Counted from the first letter of the stretch, positions 38,763 through 48,932 are shown. The stretch is 64,000 nucleotides of DNA from Stygiolobus caldivivus (GCF_019704315.1 NZ_AP024597.1:2826501-2890500), one strand, 5' to 3'. Numbers and translations are program-made. Notes: a model not told the origin generated them from the letters alone.

Positions 38763-39974
38763 CTATTGCCTAATGAAATCGACCTTCCCCGGATTAAATA
38801 AGTCTTCTTTATCATATTTCCTTTTAAACTGAATTATTTTCTGTAAATGATAGCTATCAAGACGACTGTTTATCCTTAGGTCATGCAGTTCAAATATGCT
38901 CCCCTCTAGGTTCTCCATATCCTCTTTTATTTTCAAGTATTTAGTTTCGGAATCCGTTAGTATAAATATGTGTGCCAATCTCCCAGCTATAAACTCAACT
39001 TGAGTTATAGTACCTTTAGGTAAACGGGAAATTACATCACTGGCTAAACTAACGTCGACGTCCTTGATCATATAATATACTCTCCCAAATTTCTTATAGT
39101 ATGCTTTAGTAACTCCACCATAAAAAACGTGTTTATTTTCCCAGATCTCTTTTCCGTCGATTCCCTCCACTTTCTCCTCTTTAGAATGTGCTATAAATAA
39201 CTGCCACTTATCACTGGGCATTACGTTCGTGACCTCGCTTGCTTGAGGGCTCCTTAACGTGACATGATAAAAGTCTCTTCCTTCGTCAAAAGCTTGCATA
39301 ACGGTATTTAGCAGTTTGCCAGGTGAACTGTCTTCAACAACATGTGTAACATACCTTTCATTATCTATAAGTAACCTGGCCATTGTTATAATGCCCGTAG
39401 TCCCCTCGGCATGAGAAGCTATTTTTATATCACCTCCTTTTAGTACCCTGGGCTTACCTCTCGGGTCTATCATCCTTATTTCCGTTACTTGATCCCAGAC
39501 CCACCCGTATTTGAAACTCCCTACCCCACAACATCCTCCTTCTATGTGCCCGCCTACGGTGACCCCATCCTCGAATGAAGATGGATATACTCTAGGGGGA
39601 AAATTGAACTTACCCTTATTGAAATACTTTGCTCCGGCTTCCCCGATAAACTCCTTGTGGGTAAGGATAAACTTATCCATTGACCTTGTATCAATAATAA
39701 CCCCACCTCTTAAAGGGACTAATCCACCTATATTATTCATCCCTCCTCCACGAGGTATAATCGGAATGTGTTCTTCAATGCATAACTCTACAATCTTAAT
39801 GACCTCATCCTCATTTACCGGATATACTACAATGTCGCCTACTATGTCTGAAAATCTTGATAAAAAAGGAGACATATAAGTCATGTCACGAGATTCTTTT
39901 CTTAATACCTCACTATCGTCGGAAAACCGGATCCCTTCTCTATCTAAATATTTTATAACATACTTTGAGATCAT
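38763..39974 (-). CDS. GlcD-type FAD-binding oxidase, paralogue 2
   Basis: A 403-residue VAO-fold flavoprotein. PIIPRGGGMNNIGGLVPL near residue 75 is the FAD loop, ASHAEGTTGIITMARL near 185, and YDKEDLFNPGKVDF closes the protein. It is the nearest relative, by eye, of the protein at 21720-22934. It is divergent from the permease/hydrolase pair at 40536-43378 across a gap containing repeat A copy 4. Substrate unknown; a role in oxidising an imported compound is inference. Confidence 0.87.
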   Translation of the reverse strand: MISKYVIKYLDREGIRFSDDSEVLRKESRDMTYMSPFLSRFSDIVGDIVVYPVNEDEVIKIVELCIEEHIPIIPRGGGMNNIGGLVPLRGGVIIDTRSMDKFILTHKEFIGEAGAKYFNKGKFNFPPRVYPSSFEDGVTVGGHIEGGCCGVGSFKYGWVWDQVTEIRMIDPRGKPRVLKGGDIKIASHAEGTTGIITMARLLIDNERYVTHVVEDSSPGKLLNTVMQAFDEGRDFYHVTLRSPQASEVTNVMPSDKWQLFIAHSKEEKVEGIDGKEIWENKHVFYGGVTKAYYKKFGRVYYMIKDVDVSLASDVISRLPKGTITQVEFIAGRLAHIFILTDSETKYLKIKEDMENLEGSIFELHDLRINSRLDSYHLQKIIQFKRKYDKEDLFNPGKVDFIRQ

Positions 39975-40535
39975 GTGTTAGATTACAATTGATTTTGGAG
40001 TATTTGAATATTTAACATAGTTTTTAGATTGTAGATATCAGTTTCGTTATATTCAGTCAGACACTGAAGCGCAAGTCCCTATCCTCCCGTTAAGCAAATG
40101 TTTCCACCTTAATATCGATAATATTCTTGCCTTTATTAATTGACCGAGAATATATCTTTTTCACTATTAATGCGGAAAGCAATGTAACGTTTACCCGTAA
40201 GAGATAACAGTAGGGATTAAGTGCTCCACTGCCAATTGTAATATCCTTTTCTTAATTAACATAATTCAGTATACAAATAATACAATGTACGTGGAGCTGT
40301 TCTTGGTAGTCTCAATTATAACACCCTTATCATACGCTTTTATATACTCCCTTATTTTGCACTTTATGCGGCTTTAAAGGGCAACATAGGCATTAAGCAT
40401 GTAGATTATTACCTTCAGACTAATTAGTAAGGATATAGATTTAAAAAATATTTAAAAAAAGGTTCAAAAAATTAGATATTATCCATCATAATGCATGACT
40501 AATTTATTAAATAGTTTAAAACTATAATTTAGCTC
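39975..40535. promoter_or_regulatory. Divergent regulatory gap with a repeat
   Basis: 561 bp between a FAD oxidase and a permease gene. No gene seen. Contains family A copy 4 (40047-40155). TTTAAAACTATAATTTAG about 20 bp before the permease ATG is a plausible TATA region. Confidence 0.4.
40047..40155. repeat. Family A inverted-repeat element, copy 4
   Basis: About 109 bp; left end TTATATTCAGTCAGACACTG, right end AATTGACCGAGAATATA. The left inner part GAAGCGCAAGTCCCT matches AAAGGGCAAGTCTCT of copy 5. It lies about 75 bp from the start codon of the FAD oxidase. Confidence 0.7.
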
Positions 40536-42128
40536 ATGCAGAAAGGCGGTAAAAAAGTCTTCGTTAGAGAAAGTTCAGGTTTAATTAGAGAAATAGGCGC
40601 ATTAGACGCTTTCTCTATGAACTTTGCTTATTTAGGACCAGCTGCAGGTGTTGCCTATCCTCTGACTTTCGCAGTAGTATTACTCGGCTCAAATTGGATT
40701 TTAGCTACGGTTTTAGGGGCCGTCTTAATGTTTCCAGTAGCTATACTTTATTATAAATTAGCATGGGTAATGCCGAGAAGTGCAGGAGACTATATCTATA
40801 TTTCAAGAATAATAGGGCCTAGAGTAGGATACATTCAAGCGATAGCAAATATATTTGTGTTCGCTTCAGGTGTACCGCTTTTAGCGCAGTTAGAATTACC
40901 TTTAGTTTTACAGCCATCACTTGAAATTTTAGGAATTACTTTTCATAACGCTTTCCTGATAACTTTTGCTCAAAATTTCTCTTTTTCTGCTGAATCTACT
41001 CCAGTTTTCTTTGTGGCTACTTTATTGATAATAGGGTTAGCTACAGCTGTTACGGCAGTTAGGACTAAGTATTTTGCTACCATAGTCTCAGGTTTAACAC
41101 TTATTCAGATAATTGGGACAATTGCAATGATAATTAGTATATTTACAGTGAGTAATTATCCTGCGGTATTTAATTCCGTTTCTGCATCATATTCTGGTCC
41201 GTCTTATTCTTCCCTAATAGAGCCTTTAGGAAAATTTAGCTTAATACAGACTCTAGTATTAATGGCAGCTATAAACTCCTTCCTTTATCTTTACAATAAT
41301 GCACCGACTTATTTTGGTGGAGAACTTAAAAGGGGCAAAAACACCATGTTAATTGGACTGATAATATCGTATATAATTACAGCTATTATGGCTATCACTC
41401 TAGTAGCTGGAATACAGTATAAGATAGGGATTTCGTTTTATGATTATACTAGCGTCAATGGGTGGTTTTCACCAAATGGTAACGGAATACCTATTGCTCC
41501 TAATTCCTTATTATCTTACGTTGTTATACCCTTTCTGAATAATCCCCCCTTAGTTACGATTATTGTATTATCTGCATTAACATGGTATTTGTTGTATGCA
41601 ATTATAGACCTAGCTATACCCACTAGGACGCTTTTTGCTCTATCTTTTGATTGGATGGCTCCTTCTTTTCTTTCAAAGGTACATGAAAAATTAAAGACCC
41701 CCATATACTCAGTTTTGATTATAACATCTATGGCGATAATTTTTGATATACTAGAAATATATTTCGGATTTTCGATCGGGGTATTGACTGATATTATAAT
41801 TTATATCTTATACCAATATTTTCCAGCTGCAATTGCTGCGATAATTCTGGCAAGGAAGAAATTATATGGTGTTAATGATAAATCAATAGAAGTAATAGGT
41901 TATATTTCGGCAGTAGTCCTTCTATTTTCGGCTCTATTACTAATAGTTTATGGGGTCTTAAACTCTGCCTTCGGCTCTATGTTATTTGCAGGAAATCTTC
42001 CTCTAAACCTCGGGATAATAGTTGGAGTCCCGGTATTTGCGATAGCCATGTTTGAGGGAATTAGACGTTATAGACTTAACCAGGGTATTGATGTCACTAT
42101 AACATTTAAGGAAATTCCACCGGAGTGA
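40536..42128 (+). CDS. APC superfamily permease, RESSGL...EIPPE type, copy 2
   Basis: A 530-residue carrier with about 12-14 membrane helices, opening KKVFVRESSGLIREIGALDA and ending ITFKEIPPE. The next gene begins within its stop region, so the carrier and the cytosine-deaminase-family hydrolase should be made together; the hydrolase substrate is probably what this carrier imports. Base composition here is more A+T rich than in the first copy. Confidence 0.9.
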   Translation: MQKGGKKVFVRESSGLIREIGALDAFSMNFAYLGPAAGVAYPLTFAVVLLGSNWILATVLGAVLMFPVAILYYKLAWVMPRSAGDYIYISRIIGPRVGYIQAIANIFVFASGVPLLAQLELPLVLQPSLEILGITFHNAFLITFAQNFSFSAESTPVFFVATLLIIGLATAVTAVRTKYFATIVSGLTLIQIIGTIAMIISIFTVSNYPAVFNSVSASYSGPSYSSLIEPLGKFSLIQTLVLMAAINSFLYLYNNAPTYFGGELKRGKNTMLIGLIISYIITAIMAITLVAGIQYKIGISFYDYTSVNGWFSPNGNGIPIAPNSLLSYVVIPFLNNPPLVTIIVLSALTWYLLYAIIDLAIPTRTLFALSFDWMAPSFLSKVHEKLKTPIYSVLIITSMAIIFDILEIYFGFSIGVLTDIIIYILYQYFPAAIAAIILARKKLYGVNDKSIEVIGYISAVVLLFSALLLIVYGVLNSAFGSMLFAGNLPLNLGIIVGVPVFAIAMFEGIRRYRLNQGIDVTITFKEIPPE

Positions 42129-42133
42129 TTGGC

Positions 42134-43378
42134 ATGTTAGTAAGGAACGTGAAGTTTAATTCTGATAATAAAATTCACTCAATATACGTTAACGATGAGG
42201 GCATGATAGAGTGTATTGACTGTAATAGAAAAGACGGTACTGTAATCGATGCTAAAGGAAGATTGATCTCCCCTCCCTTTGTTAATCCTCACTCTCATCT
42301 TGGTTATGCCCTGACCTTAAAATATGCCAAGTTTAATGAAAGCGGTACATTGCTAGAAGGTGTACAAATTACAAGGGAAGAGATTATTCCTAAAATAAGT
42401 GAGGAAGACCTAAGAAAAAGACTAGATATTATTTCAAAAATGTTATTTATTAATGGGGTTTTATATGTCAGAACACATGAACCAGTATTAAATGACTTAG
42501 CTATAAAGATGTTGAGAATTAGGGAGGAATTCACGAATTTAATAAGAATACAAGTAGTAGCTTTTCCTACTCCGGGGTATTTTTATGGGGATAATATAGA
42601 GAGGGCAGAAAAAGCATTAGAAGAAGGTGCGGAAGTAGTTGGATTAATACCCCATAGTGAAGGTAGCATTGAAGAGGGATATAAGTCAATAAAAATTGCT
42701 ACAGATTTGGCTGTAAAATACGGTAGGTTAATAGATGGACATGTTGATGAGACCGATGATCCTTCATCTCGCTTTTCTGAGGCCTTAGCAAGAGAAGCCC
42801 TTGTTAGGGGCATAGGGAAAAGAACTAGTATTAGCCATATGACAGCTTCCCATTCCTATGATAACTGGTATTTTCACAAATTACTCCTCCTATTACGGGA
42901 TAGTGGCGTATCCGTGATCTCAAACCCTGTAGTCAGCCTTCACTTACAAGGTCGTTATGATAACTATCCCAAGAGGAGAGGTATCGCAAGGATTAGAGAG
43001 CTTATGAAAGGAGGTGTAAACGTTGCTTTAGGTAGCGATAACGTTATTGATGCGATTTATCCTCTAGGGGATTATAATATGTTAAGGGTAGTACAAGAAG
43101 CGTTCTTAGTAGACCACTTCGTAGCATCTGAAGTAACTTCTTTAATTAGTGGAATTACCGAAAACGGTTATAAAGCTCTTAGTATAGTTCCGCCTATCAT
43201 TGAAGAAGGACAAAAGGCTCAATTTATCATTTTGCAAGCTAGGAACTATTACGACGCGATTAGGACTGCGTTGCCTCCATTTCTTGTAATTAACGGCAGA
43301 TATTATGCTAATAATAATGTTTCTTTTCTTGTAAATGATAGTGATATCACTGATAAGGTAATAAACATAGTAGATTGA
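42134..43378 (+). CDS. Cytosine-deaminase family amidohydrolase, copy 1
   Basis: About 414 residues of the CodA group of metal-dependent hydrolases, which deaminate cytosine, creatinine or similar rings. By comparison with E. coli CodA, the metal ligands are all present: NPHSHL, GHVDETDD (His plus the proton-shuttle Glu), SHMTASHSY and GSDNVID (Asp). The Gln that binds cytosine in CodA's AFPQEG is Thr here (AFPTPG), and CodA HDD is SDN, so the substrate probably is not cytosine. GTG 42125 is possible, but ATG 42134 follows GGAGTGAT and matches the family start. Overlap with the permease stop implies coupled translation. Confidence 0.88.
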   Translation: MLVRNVKFNSDNKIHSIYVNDEGMIECIDCNRKDGTVIDAKGRLISPPFVNPHSHLGYALTLKYAKFNESGTLLEGVQITREEIIPKISEEDLRKRLDIISKMLFINGVLYVRTHEPVLNDLAIKMLRIREEFTNLIRIQVVAFPTPGYFYGDNIERAEKALEEGAEVVGLIPHSEGSIEEGYKSIKIATDLAVKYGRLIDGHVDETDDPSSRFSEALAREALVRGIGKRTSISHMTASHSYDNWYFHKLLLLLRDSGVSVISNPVVSLHLQGRYDNYPKRRGIARIRELMKGGVNVALGSDNVIDAIYPLGDYNMLRVVQEAFLVDHFVASEVTSLISGITENGYKALSIVPPIIEEGQKAQFIILQARNYYDAIRTALPPFLVINGRYYANNNVSFLVNDSDITDKVINIVD

Positions 43379-43469
43379 GCTAAGGTATGATATTTTATAT
43401 ATTTTCTGATTAAATTAGTGGGGGGCCTAAGTATTTAACGTAAACTGAGGTATAATTATCGAGGGAAAT

Positions 43470-43513
43470 GTTTAGGGTAATACTCAGCTGTTACGATTTT
43501 TGAATAAATGTCA
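43470..43513. repeat. Intergenic motif B, copy 3
   Basis: TTTAGGGTAATACTCAG followed by ATTTTTGAATAAATGTC in the same arrangement as the other two copies. It stands 112 bp before a family A element, as copy 1 stands about 87 bp after one. Confidence 0.5.
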
Positions 43514-43624
43514 ACCAGAATCGGGCTTACGGTGGCGATAATAAGCTTTGCTCTCATGGATCACATATTACTTTATGGTACTTACTGTCCACGAGACTGA
43601 AGAAATTTTTTAACGCATGATCTA

Positions 43625-43731
43625 AATACTTGGTCAAAGCACTAAAGGGCAAGTCTCTCGTCATATTCATAGCCAATGTGTATACTTTAAGTTAAAGCTA
43701 TTTTTGTCCTTTATAAAGTGACCGAGTATAT
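43625..43731. repeat. Family A inverted-repeat element, copy 5
   Basis: A 107-bp copy; left end AATACTTGGTCAAAGC then ACTAAAGGGCAAGTC; right end TGTCCTTTATAAAGTGACC then GAGTATA. It aligns end to end with the reverse complement of copy 3. Confidence 0.8.
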
Positions 43732-44186
43732 CGCTCTTTCATTTCCTCCATCAACTATAGTTATCTGCGACCCTATACAAGATGGATTCACTTTGGGAAT
43801 ATGATCCTTTAGGAGTACCAATTAAAAAACTCTTAATAAATATCTAGAATATAATTAGCATTTACTGAAAAATCGTTGCAGTAAAGTATTACCCTGAACA
43901 CTTACATGCATACTTATACTTCATTATTATCTTAAATAGTTAGGAACACAAAATCTTGATCTGAAGATCTAATATTACACATCTAATTGGTAAAAATATA
44001 TTAGGCACAAGAGTTTTAGGTAAAATGTTATCTAAATAGTAAGAATATATACTTTCAATATAAATTTTCACATGATTTTTCCCAAATCTTCATCAAAAAT
44101 ATACAAAATTCAAGTGTAATAGTTTGTAATATTTTTAATTTAAATGGGTTTTACATTTAAAAAGAGTTCATGAAAAGATTACATTT

Positions 44187-45788
44187 ATGTCACAAGGTAA
44201 AAAACTATTCATAAGGGAATCCTCAGGTCTAGTTAGGCAAATGGGAGCCAAGCATGCGTTTGCAAAAGTATTAGCCCTAATTGTTCCAATATCACTTTAC
44301 TATACCCTAATTTATTCACCAGCAATACCAGCAGCTAACTGGTACATAGGTATAACTATAGCACCGATAATAGCTTTACCTATATTTTTAGTCTACCTAA
44401 AATTAGCGGAGTATATTCCACGGTCTTCAGGGGAGTATATCTACATTTCGAGGATCATAGGACCTTTACCCGCTACTATACAAGGGATGGCTAATATTAT
44501 TTCAACTCCTTTATTAGCTGCTATACTATCTCAAATAGAGGTATCCGCAGGGATAGGACCGGCATTTCAAATAATAGGACTTGCTTTTAAAAACTCGGCA
44601 TTATTTAACCTAGGTACTGAAATACTCTCAAACCCAGACTATTTCTTTCTAGCCAGTTTAGTATCATTAGTCTTAATGTGGATAGTGAGTATATCTCCGC
44701 AAAAAATAATGGCCAATTTCCTTTTTGCTATCGCCACAATGCAGGTTGTAGGAGCTATCCTAATTATAGGTTTATTTGCACAAGGTAGAACAGCTTTTGT
44801 AAATGATTTCAATAAATTCTCGTCAACGTTCTCTGGGCCTAATTACCAGGATCTATATTCACAAGGATTAAGCTACTACTCACCTTACACTGATCCGTTG
44901 CAGACTTTCGTCTTTGCGATATTGATGCTTATGTGGCTCTTTGTATGGTTTTTTGGTCCTTCTTATTTTGCAGGCGAGTATAAACAAGCTACCAGGAGTC
45001 TAAAGGTAGGAATGCTAATAGGTTACGGTATAGCTACAGCTTTAATAATAGGATTAACAGTTTACACTGCGACTACGATGGGGATACCGTTCTTTAATGA
45101 GGTAGCTTTGAACGGTTGGGGTTCCAGTAATCCGGTAAGCGCATCAGAAGGATATATAGCATGGGCAGGAGTAATGGTGGTAAGTTCACCTATTCTGGCC
45201 CTGCTTGTAGGTGTGTTGAATATAGGTATCCAGTTCGTAGCGGGTCCTCTATCGTTAGCGATCCCCGCTAGAGTGATGCTTGCCATGGCATTTGATAGGA
45301 TACTACCGGAGAAACTAGCTTATGTGAACCCAACGACACAAAGTCCTCTTATAGCTTCAGGCGTTGCTCTAGCGTTAGGCGTATTCTTTGAGTATGCTAC
45401 TCAGTTTTTAGGTTTTGCTGTTTCAACTATTGCATTGATTGCTGTTTTGTTTATTTATCAATTTTTACAAGCTACAATATCAGCTACTGTAGCAGGTATT
45501 AAAGGTATACCTAGCGTTGAACTATCACAGAAAGAAAAGAAAGAGCTACTGATAACAGGGATAATTTCATCAGCAGTTCTGGTTATAGCAGTCATAACAG
45601 CTATAGGCTACGCATTGATTAATAGTTTGTATAACTCTATGGTTCTAGCAGGTAATTTGCCCCTGAACCTCACACTGATAGCAATAATACCGATAATTGG
45701 AGTGATAACATATTATATATCTAAATATTATAGGCAAAAAGAAGGAGTAGACTTAAAATTAGTGTTTACGGAGATACCACCCGAGTAA
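44187..45788 (+). CDS. APC superfamily permease, RESSGL...EIPPE type, copy 3
   Basis: A 533-residue carrier, about 12-14 helices, opening KKLFIRESSGLVRQMGAKHA and ending LVFTEIPPE. Its 3' end overlaps the convergent formamidase/acetamidase gene by 23 bp. Small amides or related compounds are possible cargo, judged only by the neighbour. Confidence 0.9.
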   Translation: MSQGKKLFIRESSGLVRQMGAKHAFAKVLALIVPISLYYTLIYSPAIPAANWYIGITIAPIIALPIFLVYLKLAEYIPRSSGEYIYISRIIGPLPATIQGMANIISTPLLAAILSQIEVSAGIGPAFQIIGLAFKNSALFNLGTEILSNPDYFFLASLVSLVLMWIVSISPQKIMANFLFAIATMQVVGAILIIGLFAQGRTAFVNDFNKFSSTFSGPNYQDLYSQGLSYYSPYTDPLQTFVFAILMLMWLFVWFFGPSYFAGEYKQATRSLKVGMLIGYGIATALIIGLTVYTATTMGIPFFNEVALNGWGSSNPVSASEGYIAWAGVMVVSSPILALLVGVLNIGIQFVAGPLSLAIPARVMLAMAFDRILPEKLAYVNPTTQSPLIASGVALALGVFFEYATQFLGFAVSTIALIAVLFIYQFLQATISATVAGIKGIPSVELSQKEKKELLITGIISSAVLVIAVITAIGYALINSLYNSMVLAGNLPLNLTLIAIIPIIGVITYYISKYYRQKEGVDLKLVFTEIPPE

Positions 45789-46755
45789 TCTCTTTTATTT
45801 CATTTTTTACAGTGTCATTTTCAAATATGTCTAAAGGTAAATAAGCTGTAACTATCCAATTGGGAACATCTACGACTTGACTAACTCTCAGGTTTACCGC
45901 TACACTTGCTAACATATAAGCTTCAACAGGAGCCATATACTTTGACAAGATAGAAATTATACCCTTAATAGCTTTTTTAGATGCTACCCATAAGTTACTA
46001 TCAATACCCGGATAAGCTATATACTCATTAAATTCCATGTCTTTTACTTTATTGGAATAAAATATTGGTTGAGTTAATCCTATGTTCTTTATCAATCTTA
46101 TTTTCATAGTGACCTCTAGTGGGGCTTCAATAGCTGTGCCACAGACCTCTCCATCCCCTTGAGCTAAATGGGTGTCTCCTATAGAGAGTAGACCCCCATT
46201 AATGAATACCGGAAGATATAACTTAGAACCTTTAGTTAGGTGCTTTATATCCATATTGCCTCCGTTTTCTCTAGGGGGAATAGTACTTAATTTACCTCTT
46301 TGAGGTAAAGCTACTCCGATAACACCAGGGAAAGGATATGTGGGAATCTTGACCTCAATCTCTCCAAACTTAGCATAGGCATTGTTATTTTTAACGTTCC
46401 ATATCTTAAGAGAAGGTCCTTTTAGATCAATAGGTGCAGTGTATTGTTCATCTGATAGGAATCCAAAACCTGGAATAACTGCCGTCCATCCCCATCCTTT
46501 ATCCTTAAAATCAATGAACTCTATCTCTAAGACATCTCCAGGCTCAGCGCCTCTAATTTCGATGGGCCCTGTCAGAGGATGGATTCTGTCGAAATCTAAG
46601 TTATATAGCTCTCTATCTGTAGAAGACGGGCTTATTTGCCCGTCTGAAGCTTCTTTAGTTTCTACGGTTATTATATCACCATCACTTATTGAGAAAATAG
46701 GAGGGAGAGAACTATCCCATTTATTATGGGTTTTTGCGTGTATAGTGTATTGCAT
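45766..46755 (-). CDS. Formamidase/acetamidase family protein
   Basis: A 329-residue protein of the FmdA/AmdA family, which hydrolyses formamide, acetamide or similar short amides to ammonia and the acid. Family blocks are DGDIITVETKEASDGQ, HPLTGPIEIRGAEPGDVLEI, PFPGVIGVALP, the NGGLLSIGDTHLAQGDGEVC block (shortened here to its first part) and TAIEAPLEVTMKI. Length is near that of archaeal and bacterial members. It is divergent from the FAD oxidase at 46796 with only 40 bp between them, so their promoters overlap. Confidence 0.9.
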   Translation of the reverse strand: MQYTIHAKTHNKWDSSLPPIFSISDGDIITVETKEASDGQISPSSTDRELYNLDFDRIHPLTGPIEIRGAEPGDVLEIEFIDFKDKGWGWTAVIPGFGFLSDEQYTAPIDLKGPSLKIWNVKNNNAYAKFGEIEVKIPTYPFPGVIGVALPQRGKLSTIPPRENGGNMDIKHLTKGSKLYLPVFINGGLLSIGDTHLAQGDGEVCGTAIEAPLEVTMKIRLIKNIGLTQPIFYSNKVKDMEFNEYIAYPGIDSNLWVASKKAIKGIISILSKYMAPVEAYMLASVAVNLRVSQVVDVPNWIVTAYLPLDIFENDTVKNEIKEITRVVSP

Positions 46756-46795
46756 ATTTTAATATACGATAAGCGAGATTAAAATGTAAAGAGCT

Positions 46796-48031
46796 ATGTT
46801 TGAATCAAATATACTCAGTAAATTCGAGAGAGAACTAGGTAATAAAATGATAGTTGACATAGATCAAATAATCAATTATTCTATTGCACCTTATGTTGTT
46901 TCTCCAATACTGTCTAAAATGAATAGAGATATTATAGGTATTATTAAGGTATCTAATGAAGATGACATAAAGACTATTTTACAGTTAGCTTATAAGTATA
47001 ATGTTCCCTTGATTATGCGCGGAAGAGGCACCTCAACTATTGGTCAGGTAATCCCGCTTAAACCTTCTATAGTCGTAGACATAAATAATTTGACGAGTGA
47101 CTTTGAAATGGATAATGAATACGTCAGAGTACGCCCTGGAGATAAAGTTTTTGAAATTTTAAGATACTTGAAGAGACATGGTAAGACATTGAAGGTCTAT
47201 CCTAGTAGTCTGTATCTTTCTACAATTGGAGGATATATCGCCGGGGGAGATGTAGGGATTGGATCATTTCAATTTGGGTACCACTTCCACGCAGGTATCA
47301 AGTATCTAAAAGTTTACGGTAGTAATGCAAATATCTTAGAGGTAAGGGAAAAAGAGACTTTGGGATTTGCACAAGCAGCAGGCACTAATGGCGTTATCAC
47401 TGAAGCTGAAATAGGAATAATGGATCGTGATGATTGGAAGGACCAATTAATAACTAGTAAAGATTTATTGCAGATTCTAGAAATTATAAAAACTCTTCCG
47501 AGAGAAAAAACAAGGAGAATCATCATAGAGGATTCTGATGCACTAAGCTTGGTAGGAAGGTTGACCGGGCTGAACGAGTGGAACCTGATTATTTCTTCAA
47601 CTTTGAAATTAGGAAGTGAAATAGACGGTAGATTTTTAGATGAACTAGCATTTGCAGCAGTCTATGTAACCTTTAGCAAAATATCTGGTTTCAAAAATTA
47701 TTTTTATGAGGTGAGGTTGTTATCTCTTGAGGAGTTCTATGAAGTTATAAGCGAAATAAAGAAATATTTAGGTAGAAAAGTGCTGATCCATGGTGATGTA
47801 ATGACGTTAAGAGGAAAGATCATTATTTACACTGTGTTCATGTCCGAGAAGAGGAACTTTAAGATTATCGAGGACATAATGAAAAAGAAAGGGATTCCAT
47901 TCGAGATCCATTCTATATACATAAATGATAGGGTAGATGAACCTGAGAGATTAGAACTGATGAAAAAGTACAAAAGGTTATTAGATCCTAAAGATATTTT
48001 AAATCCAGGGAAACTGAGACTTGATACTTGA
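46796..48031 (+). CDS. GlcD-type FAD-binding oxidase, paralogue 3
   Basis: A 411-residue VAO-fold flavoprotein with PLIMRGRGTSTIGQVIPL as FAD loop, STIGGYIAGGDVGIGSFQFG, and the closing LLDPKDILNPGKL. It is more diverged than paralogues 1 and 2: the loop has Arg-Gly-Thr-Ser in place of Gly-Gly-x-Asn-Asn. The gene overlaps the DUF1177 gene by 11 bp, so the two proteins probably act together. Substrate unknown. Confidence 0.83.
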   Translation: MFESNILSKFERELGNKMIVDIDQIINYSIAPYVVSPILSKMNRDIIGIIKVSNEDDIKTILQLAYKYNVPLIMRGRGTSTIGQVIPLKPSIVVDINNLTSDFEMDNEYVRVRPGDKVFEILRYLKRHGKTLKVYPSSLYLSTIGGYIAGGDVGIGSFQFGYHFHAGIKYLKVYGSNANILEVREKETLGFAQAAGTNGVITEAEIGIMDRDDWKDQLITSKDLLQILEIIKTLPREKTRRIIIEDSDALSLVGRLTGLNEWNLIISSTLKLGSEIDGRFLDELAFAAVYVTFSKISGFKNYFYEVRLLSLEEFYEVISEIKKYLGRKVLIHGDVMTLRGKIIIYTVFMSEKRNFKIIEDIMKKKGIPFEIHSIYINDRVDEPERLELMKKYKRLLDPKDILNPGKLRLDT

Positions 48032-48932
48032 AAGTCTAATAAAAACCGTAAGTGCCTTAGAAACTAAAAACCCTAAGCAGAAAATACTCGAAATAATCAA
48101 AAATAGGGGCGTTGAAGTAGAGGAGATCAATCTTAAGGCAAATAATGAAGATGTCACGTACTTGAGATTTTATGTTAAAAATTCTAAAAATAGGACGGTA
48201 GAAGTATTAGGTAGACTTGGTGCGGTTCAAATAAATAATTCTATAGGACTAGTCTCAGACGCTGATGGAGCAATAGTGTCGTTAACAGTCCTCTTAGAGT
48301 TATTGAATTTAATTGAAAACGGATTTAATATTCCAATAAATGTTACCGTTATTACTAATGTTAGTACTAATGCAATGCTAATACCCCATCAGCCATTCTA
48401 TTTCATGGTACCTTTAGTAGGTCTAGAAGAAGCTATTAAATATGAAGTAGATAAAAAAGCTGACACGCTTATCTCGATAGACTCTACAAAGGGAAATAAA
48501 ATAGCTAAATATAATGACTTTGCCATAACTCACGTTATAAAAGAGGGGTATATTCTGAGGGTAACGGAGGAAATCATCGATATTTATACTAGAGTTACAA
48601 ACCATGAACCATACTTTATCCCACTTACTACGGGTGACCTAACACCACTTAGCTTTAAGGTGTATCACATTAGTACTACTCTTGTTTCACCTTGGATATA
48701 TACTGATGCCGCTGTTTTAGGAGTAGCTACAGTGTCGGCCTATCCTGTGCCAGGCTATGCTACAGGGGTAATGGATATTAATATGTTAGAACATGCATCG
48801 AGGTTTATCCTTGAGTTAATAAAGTATTTGAATGATAAAAACTTGGTTTATTATGATGATGAATTAAAAGAACTTAAAGAAAAAATTGGGAACTCTAACC
48901 TATTGAGGTTTCATTCTGGTGGTATTTCTTGA
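48021..48932 (+). CDS. DUF1177 family protein
   Basis: A 303-residue protein of DUF1177, no established function. Family blocks are DADGAIVSLTVLLELLNLIE, MLIPHQPFYFMVP, LISIDSTKGNKIAKYNDFAI, HVIKEGYILRVTEEIIDIYT, LTTGDLTPLSFKVYHIST and YPVPGYATGVMDINMLEHAS. Conserved Asp, His and Thr residues suggest an enzyme, possibly metal-dependent. In bacteria such genes are often found with transporters and amino-acid or amide metabolism, which suits this setting. It starts inside the FAD oxidase gene and overlaps the convergent permease by 22 bp. Confidence 0.8.
   Translation: MILESLIKTVSALETKNPKQKILEIIKNRGVEVEEINLKANNEDVTYLRFYVKNSKNRTVEVLGRLGAVQINNSIGLVSDADGAIVSLTVLLELLNLIENGFNIPINVTVITNVSTNAMLIPHQPFYFMVPLVGLEEAIKYEVDKKADTLISIDSTKGNKIAKYNDFAITHVIKEGYILRVTEEIIDIYTRVTNHEPYFIPLTTGDLTPLSFKVYHISTTLVSPWIYTDAAVLGVATVSAYPVPGYATGVMDINMLEHASRFILELIKYLNDKNLVYYDDELKELKEKIGNSNLLRFHSGGIS

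Larger units (their letters stand above)
43379..44186. other. Long gap (808 bp) with two repeats
   Basis: No gene seen. Holds motif B copy 3 (43470-43513) and family A copy 5 (43625-43731). The last 350 bases are very A+T rich and lead to the next permease. Confidence 0.45.

Noticed and set aside
48423-48605. Antisense frame inside DUF1177
   Set aside because: Shadow frame rich in Phe and Ile without a promoter or motif.
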